DNA from: CAYLJV01 sp964510375
Lineage (GTDB): Archaea; Hadarchaeota; Hadarchaeia; Hadarchaeales; JAGGTB01
DNA: 64,000 nucleotides
Direction: 5' to 3'
NCBI GenBank assembly: GCA_964510375.1
Contig: CAZEBR010000002.1
Coordinates: 1-64,000 of the forward strand
Part shown: one piece after another, positions 34,969 through 43,682 of the stretch
Position numbering within the stretch: the stretch's first letter is position 1
How the letters are laid out: every line of letters starts with the position of its first letter
Translations under genes and position numbers: made by a program
Notes under the pieces: generated by a model
The model's input: the letters and a program-made list of their open reading frames with translations, nothing else
Told to the model about the DNA's origin: nothing
Databases searched by the model: none

Positions 34969-35514
34969 CTACTCCGAAAACTCTTTGAACTTTTCCTTCT
35001 TCGCTCCACAAATTGGACACTCGTCCGGGGCTTCCCCCTCAGTCGTGTAACCACACTGGCTACAGACCTGAACCTCTTCTAGGTCTATATCTTCACCTTC
35101 CGAAACGGATTCCTTGGCATCCTCGAACATCTTCGCATGAATCTTCTCGGCTTGGAGGGCCCAGTTGAAGGACTGTTTCGCGGAGGCCTCCTCCTGAAAA
35201 TCGGCCACCTTTTTGTACGCAGGATACATCTCCTCAATCTCGAATCGCTCCCCGTCTATTCCTGCCTGGAGGTTTTCAACCGTATTTCCGATCCCGTAAG
35301 GATTCGATCCCGAAAAAGAACCTTCCTTATTCGGCATCCTCCGGAGATGATTGGTAGCATGTACCTTCTCCGCGTAGGATACGGCCCTAAACAGCCGGGC
35401 GACGTTCGGATATCCCCCAGTATCGGCGATCTCTGCATAAATTCTATATCTCATGTTCGCCTGACTCTCTCCGGCAAATGCATCGTGGAGATTTGATTCC
35501 GTCATTTCACGCAT
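34969..35514 (-). CDS. rbr: Rubrerythrin
   Basis: Peroxide-reducing diiron protein (181 residues). The ferritin-like domain has Glu ligands in AGESQANMRY, the first EKVH motif (SYAEKVHATNH) and the second (QAEKIHAKMF); the C-terminal rubredoxin domain has CSQCGY and CPICGA. ATG 35514 follows AGGAGGT by 6 nt. A consensus TATA box stands 32-40 nt upstream, so strong expression is expected. Together with the thioredoxin system it indicates an anaerobe managing oxidative stress. Confidence 0.95.
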   Translation of the reverse strand: MREMTESNLHDAFAGESQANMRYRIYAEIADTGGYPNVARLFRAVSYAEKVHATNHLRRMPNKEGSFSGSNPYGIGNTVENLQAGIDGERFEIEEMYPAYKKVADFQEEASAKQSFNWALQAEKIHAKMFEDAKESVSEGEDIDLEEVQVCSQCGYTTEGEAPDECPICGAKKEKFKEFSE

Positions 35515-35545
35515 TTTCACACCTCCTAAGGGTTTCAGAAAAGTT

Positions 35546-35553
35546 TATTTATA
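35546..35553 (-). promoter_or_regulatory. TATA box of rubrerythrin
   Basis: On the minus strand TATAAATA preceded by an A-rich BRE-like run, about 33 nt before ATG 35514, with AGGAGGT in the short leader between. One of the clearest promoters in the window. Confidence 0.55.
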
Positions 35554-35640
35554 GAATTTTTCCTTTCTGAAAAAATTTGAACGCGCAACCAAAATTTCTC
35601 TTTTATAAGCAAACTAACCCAAAGTCCAGAAGGGTTACCG

Positions 35641-36009
35641 ATGTGGGACTCCGACGAAACTCCCACCGCAACGGAGATAGTTAGATCCATGAAAAGATTG
35701 GGATTCTCGTACGAGGAAATCTACGACACCCTCACGGGTACAGGGATACCCGGCGGCGAAGTTCAGCTCCTGATTGATCGAATAGAAACGGACTTTGAAG
35801 ACGCCGAGGTAGAATCCCGAAAATCTAGAATCGCCACGGAAGTAGAAGATATACTGGAAAGAAAACTCGAAAAAAAGAAAACAAAAATCGAATCTAAGTT
35901 GAGAACGATAAATAGGGAAATGAAAAGCATGAACGGAGAGGTGAATACAATAAAAAAATGGATAGAGGAGCTTCGGGGAATAGTATCCGACATTATTGAG
36001 GTGAGATGA
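35641..36009 (+). CDS. Unknown protein with helical N-terminus and coiled coil
   Basis: Not recognised. Residues 1-50 (PTATEIVRSMKRLGFSYEEIYDTL) look like a small helix-turn-helix or UBA-like bundle; residues 60-122 are a continuous charged coiled coil (LERKLEKKKTKIESKLRTIN). The next gene overlaps by 4 nt, so they are co-translated. Both converge on the pilin-like operon at 36431-41000 and could be cytosolic partners of it, but nothing in the sequence proves this. Confidence 0.65.
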   Translation: MWDSDETPTATEIVRSMKRLGFSYEEIYDTLTGTGIPGGEVQLLIDRIETDFEDAEVESRKSRIATEVEDILERKLEKKKTKIESKLRTINREMKSMNGEVNTIKKWIEELRGIVSDIIEVR

Positions 36010-36449
36010 TGAGGATTGAAGTTACCAAAAAATTTCAATTTGAGGGAGAAGAATACGAGGAAGGCGAAACGGTGGACCTCCCAAACCCGGTCGCAAGAAG
36101 CGTCATCGAAAAGGGATTTGGAGAGAGAAAAGAGGATGTCCCAAAGATAGAGTCAGTTGAAGAATCCGAAGAAATGGAAGAGAAAAGAGGACCAAAATGG
36201 AAAAGAAAAATTTGGATTTCGGAGGACAGAAATATTAGCATCTCCGTTTGGCCGCCTGGAGGGAAATTCAATTCTCCGAGCGTTACCCTCGAAGAAAACA
36301 GAAGGGACGAATCCGGGGATTGGAATACTGATCGAGTTTACCTTCCCACCGGAAGTTCCCTGCTAGCTCTATCCGTCCATTTGGAATCAGCTTGGGACGA
36401 AGTGCAAAAAATCAGGGCAGAAAAGAAAGATCAAGAATTTGAAGGTTGA
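36006..36449 (+). CDS. Unknown protein coupled to the coiled-coil gene
   Basis: Not recognised. 147 residues; N-terminal strand-rich part (VTKKFQFEGEEYEEGETVDLP) resembling a small SH3-like or PilZ-unlike beta barrel, an acidic linker near residues 40-60, then KWKRKIWISEDRNISISVWPPGG and a helical end (ALSVHLESAWDEVQKI). The last 19 nt overlap the 3' end of the convergent 753-residue protein gene. Its start overlaps the previous gene by ATGA. Confidence 0.62.
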   Translation: MMRIEVTKKFQFEGEEYEEGETVDLPNPVARSVIEKGFGERKEDVPKIESVEESEEMEEKRGPKWKRKIWISEDRNISISVWPPGGKFNSPSVTLEENRRDESGDWNTDRVYLPTGSSLLALSVHLESAWDEVQKIRAEKKDQEFEG

Positions 36450-38692
36450 GAAACCTCGTAAAAACGTAAACTAAGAGTTGCCAGATGAAAACTAAATTCA
36501 TTTTCCTCAAACTTCTGCTTGAACGGTAGCGGTTGATGGGCATAATCCGGGACTCCACTCAGACTCGCCCCCATCGGCCTCGGGATGTTTCGGTTTCTGT
36601 AATCGTAGATTTCCTCGATCAAAGGACTCTTTAAGTGTAGCGTTATATTCCACGAGGTCCAGTAGAGAACCGTGTCTATAAACCAAAGATAGACGGGCGT
36701 AGGAAAGGACGCACGGCCATCGCTGAGGAAGCCGACAGGATCGACGCGGTCAAACTCGACGTTTTCAACTTCAACTTCATGGTAAACGGATAAACCCGGA
36801 TCTGAATAAAGCGGGGACGGAGGCGCCAACTCATAATATTCCTCCCTAGTAAGTTCGGTGGGTACTTGAAAATCGAAATTTCCCGACAATGCCGCTCCCA
36901 ATTTATCGCTAATGTCGAACTGTTCCAAACTCCCCTTACTCCTTTCGATTTTCTTATTTATGGACCCTAGACGTTCTAGTTGCGATTCTACTCCGCTTAG
37001 AACTTTTTTCAGTCCGGCAATCGTTCCGTCATCCCGGCGTATCACGTATTTCTCGACGGTCGAGATCCTATTTTCATAATCGTCATCGCCCGGTTCGGAA
37101 TATTCCATATAATTTTTACTCCAATTATTCCGCGGTTCACTGAGCTGTCTACTGACTTCCCCCCTAAACATCTCACGGAACCGTTCAGAATCTTTCCAAC
37201 CTTTCGAAATCCTTTCATTGAAATCACGAAACGCCGCTCTGGCCGAATTCACGGCGTCTGTTAAGACTTCTCTGGCCGTAACATAATTATTTTCTACAAG
37301 AGAAGATTCAAAATCGTCCGCATAGCCGTCAGGAAACCTTCTCTTGACGTTTTCTCCCACGGTCAAAGACCTCATAAGATCCTCAAGTTGTTTCTCCAAT
37401 CGAATGAGATTCTCCTTAACCTTCTCGACGCCCCTTTCAACCTGATAGTATACCCCGGGGGGACTATCCTCCCGCGTTAAGTTCGAATAAAGTTGCTTCA
37501 TCATTTTATTGCTATTTCCAAGCTTTTTCAGAAAGCTCATCATCCCCCGAAATTCCGATCTAGAATTACTGACCGCTTCAGCAGCGGTTCTAACCCTTTT
37601 AAGAGCCTTCTTGACCCTGAGTCTCGGAAAATTGTATACATCTTTAAATTCGGAGCAGATCCCCCAAAAATCGTCGACCAGTCTCCCGTCTTCAAAATCC
37701 CCGATCCTTTCCAATATTTTAGACACCCTTCTCTGCCTATTTCTATACCATGACATCGGATCGAAACTTCCGATATCGGCAATACTTCTGAGTGATTCTT
37801 TCAGCGAAAATGTCGAACGTTCCAGCATATCCAAAGAATCCTCTATTCTGTCTTGCAAAATCCGGATATTCTCGTCCCTAAGCGGTCTGACGGCTACCTC
37901 GTTATCCCAGTTATCGAGCAGTTTTTCGGTGAGGTCCACGCCGGAAAGATCTTGTGCAAGTTCGATGTAATCGGTCGAGCCAAACTTGTCGATCTCGTGA
38001 GTGGCCAAAGCCAGATTAAAGAGGGCCTTGGAACGCCTCTCGCTCAGTTTCAATTTATTTTGACCCCAAACCTCGAGATACGCCAAGGCGTATTCGGAGA
38101 AGGCCCACCTGCGCCCAATCGATTCAAAACCCTCAACAAACTCGTTCATCCTGTCTTGAAGGAGGTAGTATCTCGCATCGGCGGTAGCGAACAGGTTTTC
38201 GAGAGATAATGCGAGGGAAGTAGAGCCATCCGGCAACTCGTCGTAAACGAGCGAATTCTCAGGTAGATGAACCGACAAAACGGGAAAGCCTCTCTCGCCT
38301 CGATCCATGTCCACTTCTATATTTTCCTCCCCGAGGCTCAAATCCGGCCCCTCGGGCCTCCTTTTCTGTATTTCGCGAAGCGAACCGAGCCTCACATCCA
38401 GTTGTGACTTCAATAACTTTTCGATCCTGACTTCCCTTCCCCTCCCGTTCCGAAAACGGTAAGAATTCTTTCCGATCTTCCAGAGCGCATCATGAAAATC
38501 TTCCAAAAGCTGGGTCTCGATATCGTCTTCAAGCCTCGCACACGAAACGGTCAGAGAAGAATCGGCGGAACGTCTGATCCGTCGCATTTCATTTCGGTTA
38601 CCGGCCCAGTGATAATAGCCAGCCGTGGAGACGGCCAACACCAATATAATCACGCCCAAAGCCGTAAGCGGCAAGAATCCCCCTTCATTCAT
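36431..38692 (-). CDS. Large single-TM surface protein of the pilin-like operon
   Basis: 753 residues. The N-terminus MNEGGFLPLTALGVIILVLAVSTAGYYHW in outline is a glycine-preceded hydrophobic segment like a type IV pilin signal/anchor; the rest is long, helical and charged (repeated LERLGS/KKIERS-type heptads, residues 330-600), with a mixed C-terminus rich in aromatic residues (YLWFIDTVLYWTSWNITLHL). ATG 38692 overlaps the stop of the preceding gene by 4 nt; an in-frame ATG at 38815 would lie inside that gene. In haloarchaea a comparably large protein (DUF7286, from memory) accompanies similar small genes. Confidence 0.7.
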   Translation of the reverse strand: MNEGGFLPLTALGVIILVLAVSTAGYYHWAGNRNEMRRIRRSADSSLTVSCARLEDDIETQLLEDFHDALWKIGKNSYRFRNGRGREVRIEKLLKSQLDVRLGSLREIQKRRPEGPDLSLGEENIEVDMDRGERGFPVLSVHLPENSLVYDELPDGSTSLALSLENLFATADARYYLLQDRMNEFVEGFESIGRRWAFSEYALAYLEVWGQNKLKLSERRSKALFNLALATHEIDKFGSTDYIELAQDLSGVDLTEKLLDNWDNEVAVRPLRDENIRILQDRIEDSLDMLERSTFSLKESLRSIADIGSFDPMSWYRNRQRRVSKILERIGDFEDGRLVDDFWGICSEFKDVYNFPRLRVKKALKRVRTAAEAVSNSRSEFRGMMSFLKKLGNSNKMMKQLYSNLTREDSPPGVYYQVERGVEKVKENLIRLEKQLEDLMRSLTVGENVKRRFPDGYADDFESSLVENNYVTAREVLTDAVNSARAAFRDFNERISKGWKDSERFREMFRGEVSRQLSEPRNNWSKNYMEYSEPGDDDYENRISTVEKYVIRRDDGTIAGLKKVLSGVESQLERLGSINKKIERSKGSLEQFDISDKLGAALSGNFDFQVPTELTREEYYELAPPSPLYSDPGLSVYHEVEVENVEFDRVDPVGFLSDGRASFPTPVYLWFIDTVLYWTSWNITLHLKSPLIEEIYDYRNRNIPRPMGASLSGVPDYAHQPLPFKQKFEENEFSFHLATLSLRFYEVSQPSNS

Positions 38693-39321
38693 TTTGACCA
38701 CAGCTCCAAAACCAAATGTAGGTCCCCGTACCCCCCGAAATAGCGCAGAGAATTGTCTCCTTTCATCAGCCATCGCTCCGGAACGGAAAAATTCAACAAC
38801 ACGCTCTGGGAGCAAATCTTACTCGAGTCGTTCTCAAAGTTCTGGATCGTCATTCCGTATTCGAGGACCCTATTCCAAGACAGAACGATCGGGTCCAGTC
38901 TGACAATCAGGCGATATCCAAACCTTCGGCCAACCAATCTTTCCAGCGCAAGTTTTAGAGTTTCCTCGAGTTCCCCACTAAAGCCGGAGTTTTCTTTCGG
39001 ATTTCCTACTTTGACTTTTTCCCAGCCGGGATTTAGGAGTATATCCTCCCTTATCAACTGCGAGAGAGTCTTTCTTTCAAATCTCCTTTCCTCTGACGGG
39101 ACGAAGAAAGGCATATCCGGCGAATAAGAAAAATTATCTAACTCCCTCACCGGCAATTTTTGAAGCGATAGAAGGGTATTTTGAGCCGCTCGCTTCGCAT
39201 AAGCCCCGGACCGGACGGAAGCTCCGGAGGGCGTCGCCTGGACCAAAACAAGGCAGGACAACGAAACCAACAGCGCTAAAAAGAGCACGTCCGCGACACT
39301 TGCCATTCCCTCTTCTCTCAT
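38689..39321 (-). CDS. Pilin-like membrane-anchored protein, 210 residues
   Basis: N-terminus REEGMASVADVLFLALLVSLSCLVLV: a charged start, glycine, then a single hydrophobic helix, the shape of an archaeal pilin or pseudopilin. The ectodomain is unremarkable, with SVLLNFSVPERW near the end. It resembles the haloarchaeal DUF7284 type in layout (from memory). Overlaps the large-protein gene by ATGA and follows the previous gene by 4 nt. Confidence 0.65.
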   Translation of the reverse strand: MREEGMASVADVLFLALLVSLSCLVLVQATPSGASVRSGAYAKRAAQNTLLSLQKLPVRELDNFSYSPDMPFFVPSEERRFERKTLSQLIREDILLNPGWEKVKVGNPKENSGFSGELEETLKLALERLVGRRFGYRLIVRLDPIVLSWNRVLEYGMTIQNFENDSSKICSQSVLLNFSVPERWLMKGDNSLRYFGGYGDLHLVLELWSK

Positions 39322-39325
39322 AATG

Positions 39326-39739
39326 TTACCCCTTTCGAACGATCAATCTGGCGGGAATTCGGTTTTCACAGTTCTCATACACTATTGGTAACGAAACGGA
39401 AACGGAAGAGCCGTCCAACACACCATTCGACCTAAAGAGAGTTTCCCCTTCAAGCGTGGCAATCAGAGTTTGGACGGAGAGTCCGGAAGATGCCAGATTT
39501 TCAGTGAAATTGGCAGAGCGTCTTTCGAGCATAACTTCGTGGACCAGACCGGGCTCAGGGCTTACGCCCGGAAGGGCACCGTTTACTAGATAATCCGAAA
39601 CCGAAAGTAGAATTCTAGACTCTTCGAGAGCGCTATGACGTTCCCTGTAGGCGATGAACGAATTACACCAAACCACGACAAACATAGAGATCAGACCTAC
39701 GGCAATCACAACGCCGAACAAATCCTCCCCGACCGTCAC
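39326..39739 (-). CDS. Pilin-like membrane-anchored protein, 137 residues
   Basis: Short N-terminus then hydrophobic segment LFGVVIAVGLISMFVVVWC (about residues 7-25) and a small beta-rich ectodomain. Start GTG 39739; GAGGTGA lies in the preceding 9-nt gap. No recognised family. Fourth gene of the operon, same polarity and spacing as its neighbours. Confidence 0.62.
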   Translation of the reverse strand: MTVGEDLFGVVIAVGLISMFVVVWCNSFIAYRERHSALEESRILLSVSDYLVNGALPGVSPEPGLVHEVMLERRSANFTENLASSGLSVQTLIATLEGETLFRSNGVLDGSSVSVSLPIVYENCENRIPARLIVRKG

Positions 39740-39748
39740 CTGAGACAG

Positions 39749-40165
39749 CTATTTCACCTCGACGGAAATCCGCTTGGACTTTTTCACGGTTATCTGCCCA
39801 GGATTTTTTACCAGAATCCACTCGGACGAAAGATCTCGAAGAAGAAACAGCCGGCTTTTCAGATCCTCGGAGCCGAAAATGCCGATCTCAACCAGTCCAT
39901 TTTCTTGATGGTCATCGGACACGAACAGGCGATAAGTTCCTTCGACGGACGGCAAATCCCGCCTCAGTTCGACACGCCCCGGAAGCGAATCCGCTTCTCT
40001 AAGGGTGGCCGAGACTGTCTCCAAAACATTTCCGAGTCTTTCTTCTCGGGTCGTCCTTTGGAATCTTCCATAGAAAGTCAATGCCGAGCCCAGAATCACA
40101 GCAACCGCGACGATCACGCCGACCTTGCTTAAAATAAAGCCCGAGATCGCACCGTCTTCGTTCAT
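39749..40165 (-). CDS. Pilin-like membrane-anchored protein, 138 residues
   Basis: N-terminus MNEDGAISGFILSKVGVIVAVAVILG: acidic start, glycine, hydrophobic helix (residues 9-29), then a linker and a compact ectodomain ending in basic KKSKRISVEVK. ATG 40165 overlaps the stop of the previous gene by 4 nt. No recognised family. Confidence 0.62.
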   Translation of the reverse strand: MNEDGAISGFILSKVGVIVAVAVILGSALTFYGRFQRTTREERLGNVLETVSATLREADSLPGRVELRRDLPSVEGTYRLFVSDDHQENGLVEIGIFGSEDLKSRLFLLRDLSSEWILVKNPGQITVKKSKRISVEVK

Positions 40166-40608
40166 CTAGCAATTTCCTCCAGTTTCAAAAAGAGATCTCC
40201 CTCTCCAAGCAAATCAAAAAAGTTAGAGGTTCTTTCGAGCCTTATCCAATAACTCCCCTCATCAATAGAGGTGCCCTGCTTTCCGTCAATCCGGACGGGA
40301 AGTGGAAGCCGTTCGGCCCTTAATACTTCATCCCCTTCCCTCAGCTCTATCAACCTACCATCGAACCTGATCCCGTAACCGCCCGTATCTACCTTAATCT
40401 TCTCCCTCTCTCCTACTCTCCCGTAACCAACTCTAGTGGCAGATCTCACCAATCTTTCAAAACAATTGATGGCCTCCTGATCCTTCTTCATCGACCCTAG
40501 ACGTTTCAAACCTTCAAAACCCACCGCAACGGTCACAGATGCGAGAAAAACGCATATTATTAAAATCACAGGAAGACCTACGATTCCCCTCCTATCAGTA
40601 CCGAGCAT
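40162..40608 (-). CDS. Pilin-like membrane-anchored protein, 148 residues
   Basis: N-terminus MLGTDRRGIVGLPVILIICVFLASVTVAVGFEG in outline: two arginines and glycine before a hydrophobic segment, close to an archaeal prepilin peptidase site. The ectodomain has strand-like GGYGIRFDGRLIELREGDEVL. ATG 40608 follows GGTG by 5 nt; an ATG-like upstream start at 40647 would overlap the preceding gene. Confidence 0.63.
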   Translation of the reverse strand: MLGTDRRGIVGLPVILIICVFLASVTVAVGFEGLKRLGSMKKDQEAINCFERLVRSATRVGYGRVGEREKIKVDTGGYGIRFDGRLIELREGDEVLRAERLPLPVRIDGKQGTSIDEGSYWIRLERTSNFFDLLGEGDLFLKLEEIAR

Positions 40609-40616
40609 CGGAACAC

Positions 40617-41000
40617 CTAATTCTTCAAGACGAACTGTCCCTGCCAAGGGATATACCCGTGATGGGTCACGTGTAAATCTGCGATAACCGTATCGTAACC
40701 AGTCGGATCATGAAAAGTGTGAGTGTTCGAATCCGAATCAAGAGTCTGAGCGAGAGTTCCGCCCGGATAATCGACCTTGAGAGTCGCTCCGTTGAGGGGT
40801 TCCCCGGACTGGGCGTCGAATACCTCTATGGTGAAATTTTCCCCCGTCTCGGACATCTCGGCCTCCACCTCCATGTCTCTCAACATGGTCCTGTCCGCAG
40901 TATTGACGAATTGGGTAAGTATGCCCATCGACATGACACCCACCACGAGGGCGATAACTAGCTTCACGGGGACTCCCATGAGCTGTCCTTCCTGTCTCAT
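40617..41000 (-). CDS. Pilin-like protein with Ig-like ectodomain, first gene of the operon
   Basis: 127 residues. N-terminus MRQEGQLMGVPVKLVIALVVGVM: short charged leader, glycine, hydrophobic helix. Residues 55-127 read as a carboxypeptidase-regulatory/Ig-like beta domain (FDAQSGEPLNGATLKV, HHGYIPWQGQF). ATG 41000 has GGAG 5 nt upstream. It heads six tightly spaced minus-strand genes ending at 36431; none encodes an assembly ATPase or TadC-like platform, so those must be elsewhere if this is a pilus or secretion device. Confidence 0.65.
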   Translation of the reverse strand: MRQEGQLMGVPVKLVIALVVGVMSMGILTQFVNTADRTMLRDMEVEAEMSETGENFTIEVFDAQSGEPLNGATLKVDYPGGTLAQTLDSDSNTHTFHDPTGYDTVIADLHVTHHGYIPWQGQFVLKN

Positions 41001-41070
41001 ACTGCTCCGTGAATGGATTGGAAGACGCAATTTTTTAAAGAGATAAAAAATCGGAAACCACTATCCGCTA

Positions 41071-41955
41071 CTACTCGAGCCTAGTAGTCAAGTACACGAG
41101 AATAACGCCGACAACCCCAGAAATGACCGCTCCAAGGAGAGGAATAGAGGGCTCCACAAGGCTGATCTCCCCGGATATATTTTCCAACGGAAGCCTCAAT
41201 GCACCCAACATGAGACCTGATAGAAAAAGCAACGTCCTTTTTCTGTAATTATCCAAAAGTCTCGAAATGATCCTAGGAAAAGTCAGCAGGCTGAGCACCG
41301 CACCAACACCAAAAATTGCTATCTGAACCCAATAAACACGAAAGGACTTCAGGGTGGCCAGCATGTATTCGTACTGACCCAGAACCAGAACCATGAATGA
41401 CCCCGAAATCCCGGGGAGCAACATTGCGCATATGGCCAGATAACCGGCAAAGAATATTATCGGAATAGAATGCTGATTCAGGACGCCTTCCAACCCCGTA
41501 AACCATGCCGCAAAAACGAAGGACGCCAAACCGAATAATAAGGATATTAAATCCGGCTCTTCGACCCTCTTGTAAACAAATACGGCGGATGCAAGAATCA
41601 GGCCAAAGAAGAAGGAGGAAATATAAGCTAGATAATTTTCCCGTGCAAAAAGTATTACACGAGAGGCGATTAGAAAGGCCAAACCGATCCCGGCTCCCAG
41701 TGGCAACAAGAACTCGAAGTCTATCGATGAAAACTTCCGCTTGGCCTCATCAAAATACTCTTTATCAAAGATAGCCCGGATGAGCGGAGGGATAAAACCC
41801 AAATCGATCGACTCGAGAGCAAAGATTAACCGCTCGTATATACCCACTATGAGAGCAATGGTCCCCCCGGAAACTCCCGGGATTATATCGGCTAGCCCCA
41901 TGGAAATGCCTTTGACAAAAGTCTCGATCGGTCCGTCCTCTGAGTCATCCTCCAT
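41071..41955 (-). CDS. DUF368 polyprenyl-phosphate transporter (PopT)
   Basis: 294-residue membrane protein, about eight helices, with the family motif ADIIPGVSGGTIALIVGIYERL near residue 22 and its repeat LPGISGSFMVLVLGQYE near 188. Family knowledge: DUF368 proteins recycle undecaprenyl (in archaea presumably dolichyl) phosphate across the membrane for glycan assembly. This fits the polyprenol-kinase-like gene 4 kb away and the S-layer or glycoprotein chemistry of archaea. Confidence 0.9.
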   Translation of the reverse strand: MEDDSEDGPIETFVKGISMGLADIIPGVSGGTIALIVGIYERLIFALESIDLGFIPPLIRAIFDKEYFDEAKRKFSSIDFEFLLPLGAGIGLAFLIASRVILFARENYLAYISSFFFGLILASAVFVYKRVEEPDLISLLFGLASFVFAAWFTGLEGVLNQHSIPIIFFAGYLAICAMLLPGISGSFMVLVLGQYEYMLATLKSFRVYWVQIAIFGVGAVLSLLTFPRIISRLLDNYRKRTLLFLSGLMLGALRLPLENISGEISLVEPSIPLLGAVISGVVGVILVYLTTRLE

Positions 41956-42078
41956 CTTTTCAACAACCTAACCAAATATCAGACTTAGACCTAACCTTAC
42001 TTCGGTAAGCTAGTAATATCAGTGTATCCATTGTGAACCACTCCCACCAAACATACTTCTCGGAACACGGGCCCGAAG

Positions 42079-43134
42079 CTAGAACAGCTTGTACCTCAGC
42101 AAGGCTCCTATCCCGCCCATTCTGGAAAACTGCTTCCCCGCGTCGTGTTCGGAACTAATCACTTCGACATCCCCTCCTTTGTTCCGGACCTTCTCCATGA
42201 GGGGTCTGACGCTTTCGCGTTCCTCCCTGAGAACGACGTCAGAAACCAACAACTTTTCCACGGCACCGGCCTCAGCAGCCTCCTCGACCTTTTCGATACC
42301 GTAAGTGGCCTTCCCCTCCTTCGAGACCCCTTCCATAAGCTCGTCCACGAGGGACGTCTCTTTCGAAGTCCTGTCCTCCCTAGAAACCCGCTCGACTATC
42401 CCCCTTTTAATTATCTCATTCAGTCCCGACCTACCGGTATGACTGGTGTTGCCCAAGTGGGTCTTCTCGGCGATATCGGGATAGTTTTCCTTCAAAAAGG
42501 AGTATATATCCTTCTTGGTGAAACCCGGTCCAGCGACTATCACCGAAGATATATCCTTGTCCGCTACGTGGTTCTCGATGGTCGAACATATTTCGCCGTA
42601 ATACTCGCTTTTCGAAGCCTCCCTATCGGAGTCGTACATCTTCCCAGACCTCGTGGAAGTTATCTCGCCAAGCTGCTGTAGACCGTACTGTCTGACCAGA
42701 CCAAAGGTGGCCTCTTCATCGTCGACCGCAACCAACAAAACTATCGGTCTGTTGCTGGCCTTTCTAGCCTCCTCCAGTCTCTCGAGGTGATCGGACTCCC
42801 AACTATCCTTGGCAAGAACAAACTTCGAATCGATACCTATATTTATGGTGTGATGATCGCCCAGATCCGTGCCCTTCACGATTTTCCCCAAAACTCTCAG
42901 CTTGTTCGAAAATTCCTGAAATTCCACCTCCTTCACTCGGACGGATAGCTTCATCCTCTTCTTTTCGCGGCGTTCGGACCTAATTTTGTCGTCATCCGAC
43001 TGGGGACGACGCCAAGTCGTGGCAGTTAAGACATCGCCGGGGGAAATTAAGTGCTGCAAATGCCAAAGATCGTTCAAGTTTTCCGTTCGAAGTTTTATTC
43101 TGTCATTGTCCATATCCCTATAGATGATATACAA
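42079..43134 (-). CDS. pelA: mRNA surveillance protein Pelota
   Basis: Archaeal Pelota/Dom34 recognises ribosomes with an empty A site and works with ABCE1. ENLNDLWHLQHLISPGDVL opens the Sm-like N-domain, the middle eRF1-like domain has IVLLVAVDDEEATFGLVRQYG, and the C-domain ends in FSRMGGIGALLRYKLF. TTG 43134 is chosen because GGAGGT lies 7 nt upstream and homologues begin here; an in-frame start at 43149 is not needed. 351 residues is the usual length. Confidence 0.94.
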   Translation of the reverse strand: MYIIYRDMDNDRIKLRTENLNDLWHLQHLISPGDVLTATTWRRPQSDDDKIRSERREKKRMKLSVRVKEVEFQEFSNKLRVLGKIVKGTDLGDHHTINIGIDSKFVLAKDSWESDHLERLEEARKASNRPIVLLVAVDDEEATFGLVRQYGLQQLGEITSTRSGKMYDSDREASKSEYYGEICSTIENHVADKDISSVIVAGPGFTKKDIYSFLKENYPDIAEKTHLGNTSHTGRSGLNEIIKRGIVERVSREDRTSKETSLVDELMEGVSKEGKATYGIEKVEEAAEAGAVEKLLVSDVVLREERESVRPLMEKVRNKGGDVEVISSEHDAGKQFSRMGGIGALLRYKLF

Positions 43135-43223
43135 GCTCGCAACCTCCAATCCTGAAATTCATAGTCGGTAAATCCTGCCGTTAATTTTTATTCTCATACC
43201 CACCCTAAAAGTAAAGTGAGAAG

Positions 43224-43679
43224 ATGGTGACACAAGAAGTTATTCGGGTCAGGGATGCGGAACCTGACGATTTACAGGCTATATATAAAATCGCGCAGAA
43301 TTCCTTCAAGGACCCCTATCCTCTAAGATTGCTCAAACACATTCACAGTACCGATCCGGAAGGATTCCTAAAGGCCGAAATAAAGGGAAAGATAGTGGGG
43401 TACATAATAGGAATCATTAGATGGGGAAATATGGGGCACATACTGGCTATCGCCGTGGACGAGTCCCATCGGAGAGAAGGCATAGGCTCTGCCCTAATCA
43501 TGAACGCCCTCAATAGGCTAGACGAAAATGGTGCCAACAGAGCGAAGCTGGAAGTCCGAGTGAGTAACGATCCCGCTATTAACTTCTACAAGAAAATCGG
43601 GTTCGAAGCCCAAAAGACCGTGCCGGGATACTACTCGGACGGGGAAGCCGCCATCAGCATGGAGTACAAGTTCGATTAG
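43224..43679 (+). CDS. rimI: GNAT N-acetyltransferase, RimI-like
   Basis: A 151-residue acetyltransferase. Acetyl-CoA loop ESHRREGIGSALIMNAL, preceded by MGHILAIAVD, followed by KLEVRVSNDPAINFYKKIGFE, the order of RimI/Ard1 N-terminal acetyltransferases. Archaeal RimI acetylates many proteins with exposed N-termini. ATG/GTG at 43224 has GAGAAG upstream. Convergent with dnaG, 3 nt apart. Confidence 0.9.
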   Translation: MVTQEVIRVRDAEPDDLQAIYKIAQNSFKDPYPLRLLKHIHSTDPEGFLKAEIKGKIVGYIIGIIRWGNMGHILAIAVDESHRREGIGSALIMNALNRLDENGANRAKLEVRVSNDPAINFYKKIGFEAQKTVPGYYSDGEAAISMEYKFD

Positions 43680-43682
43680 AAC

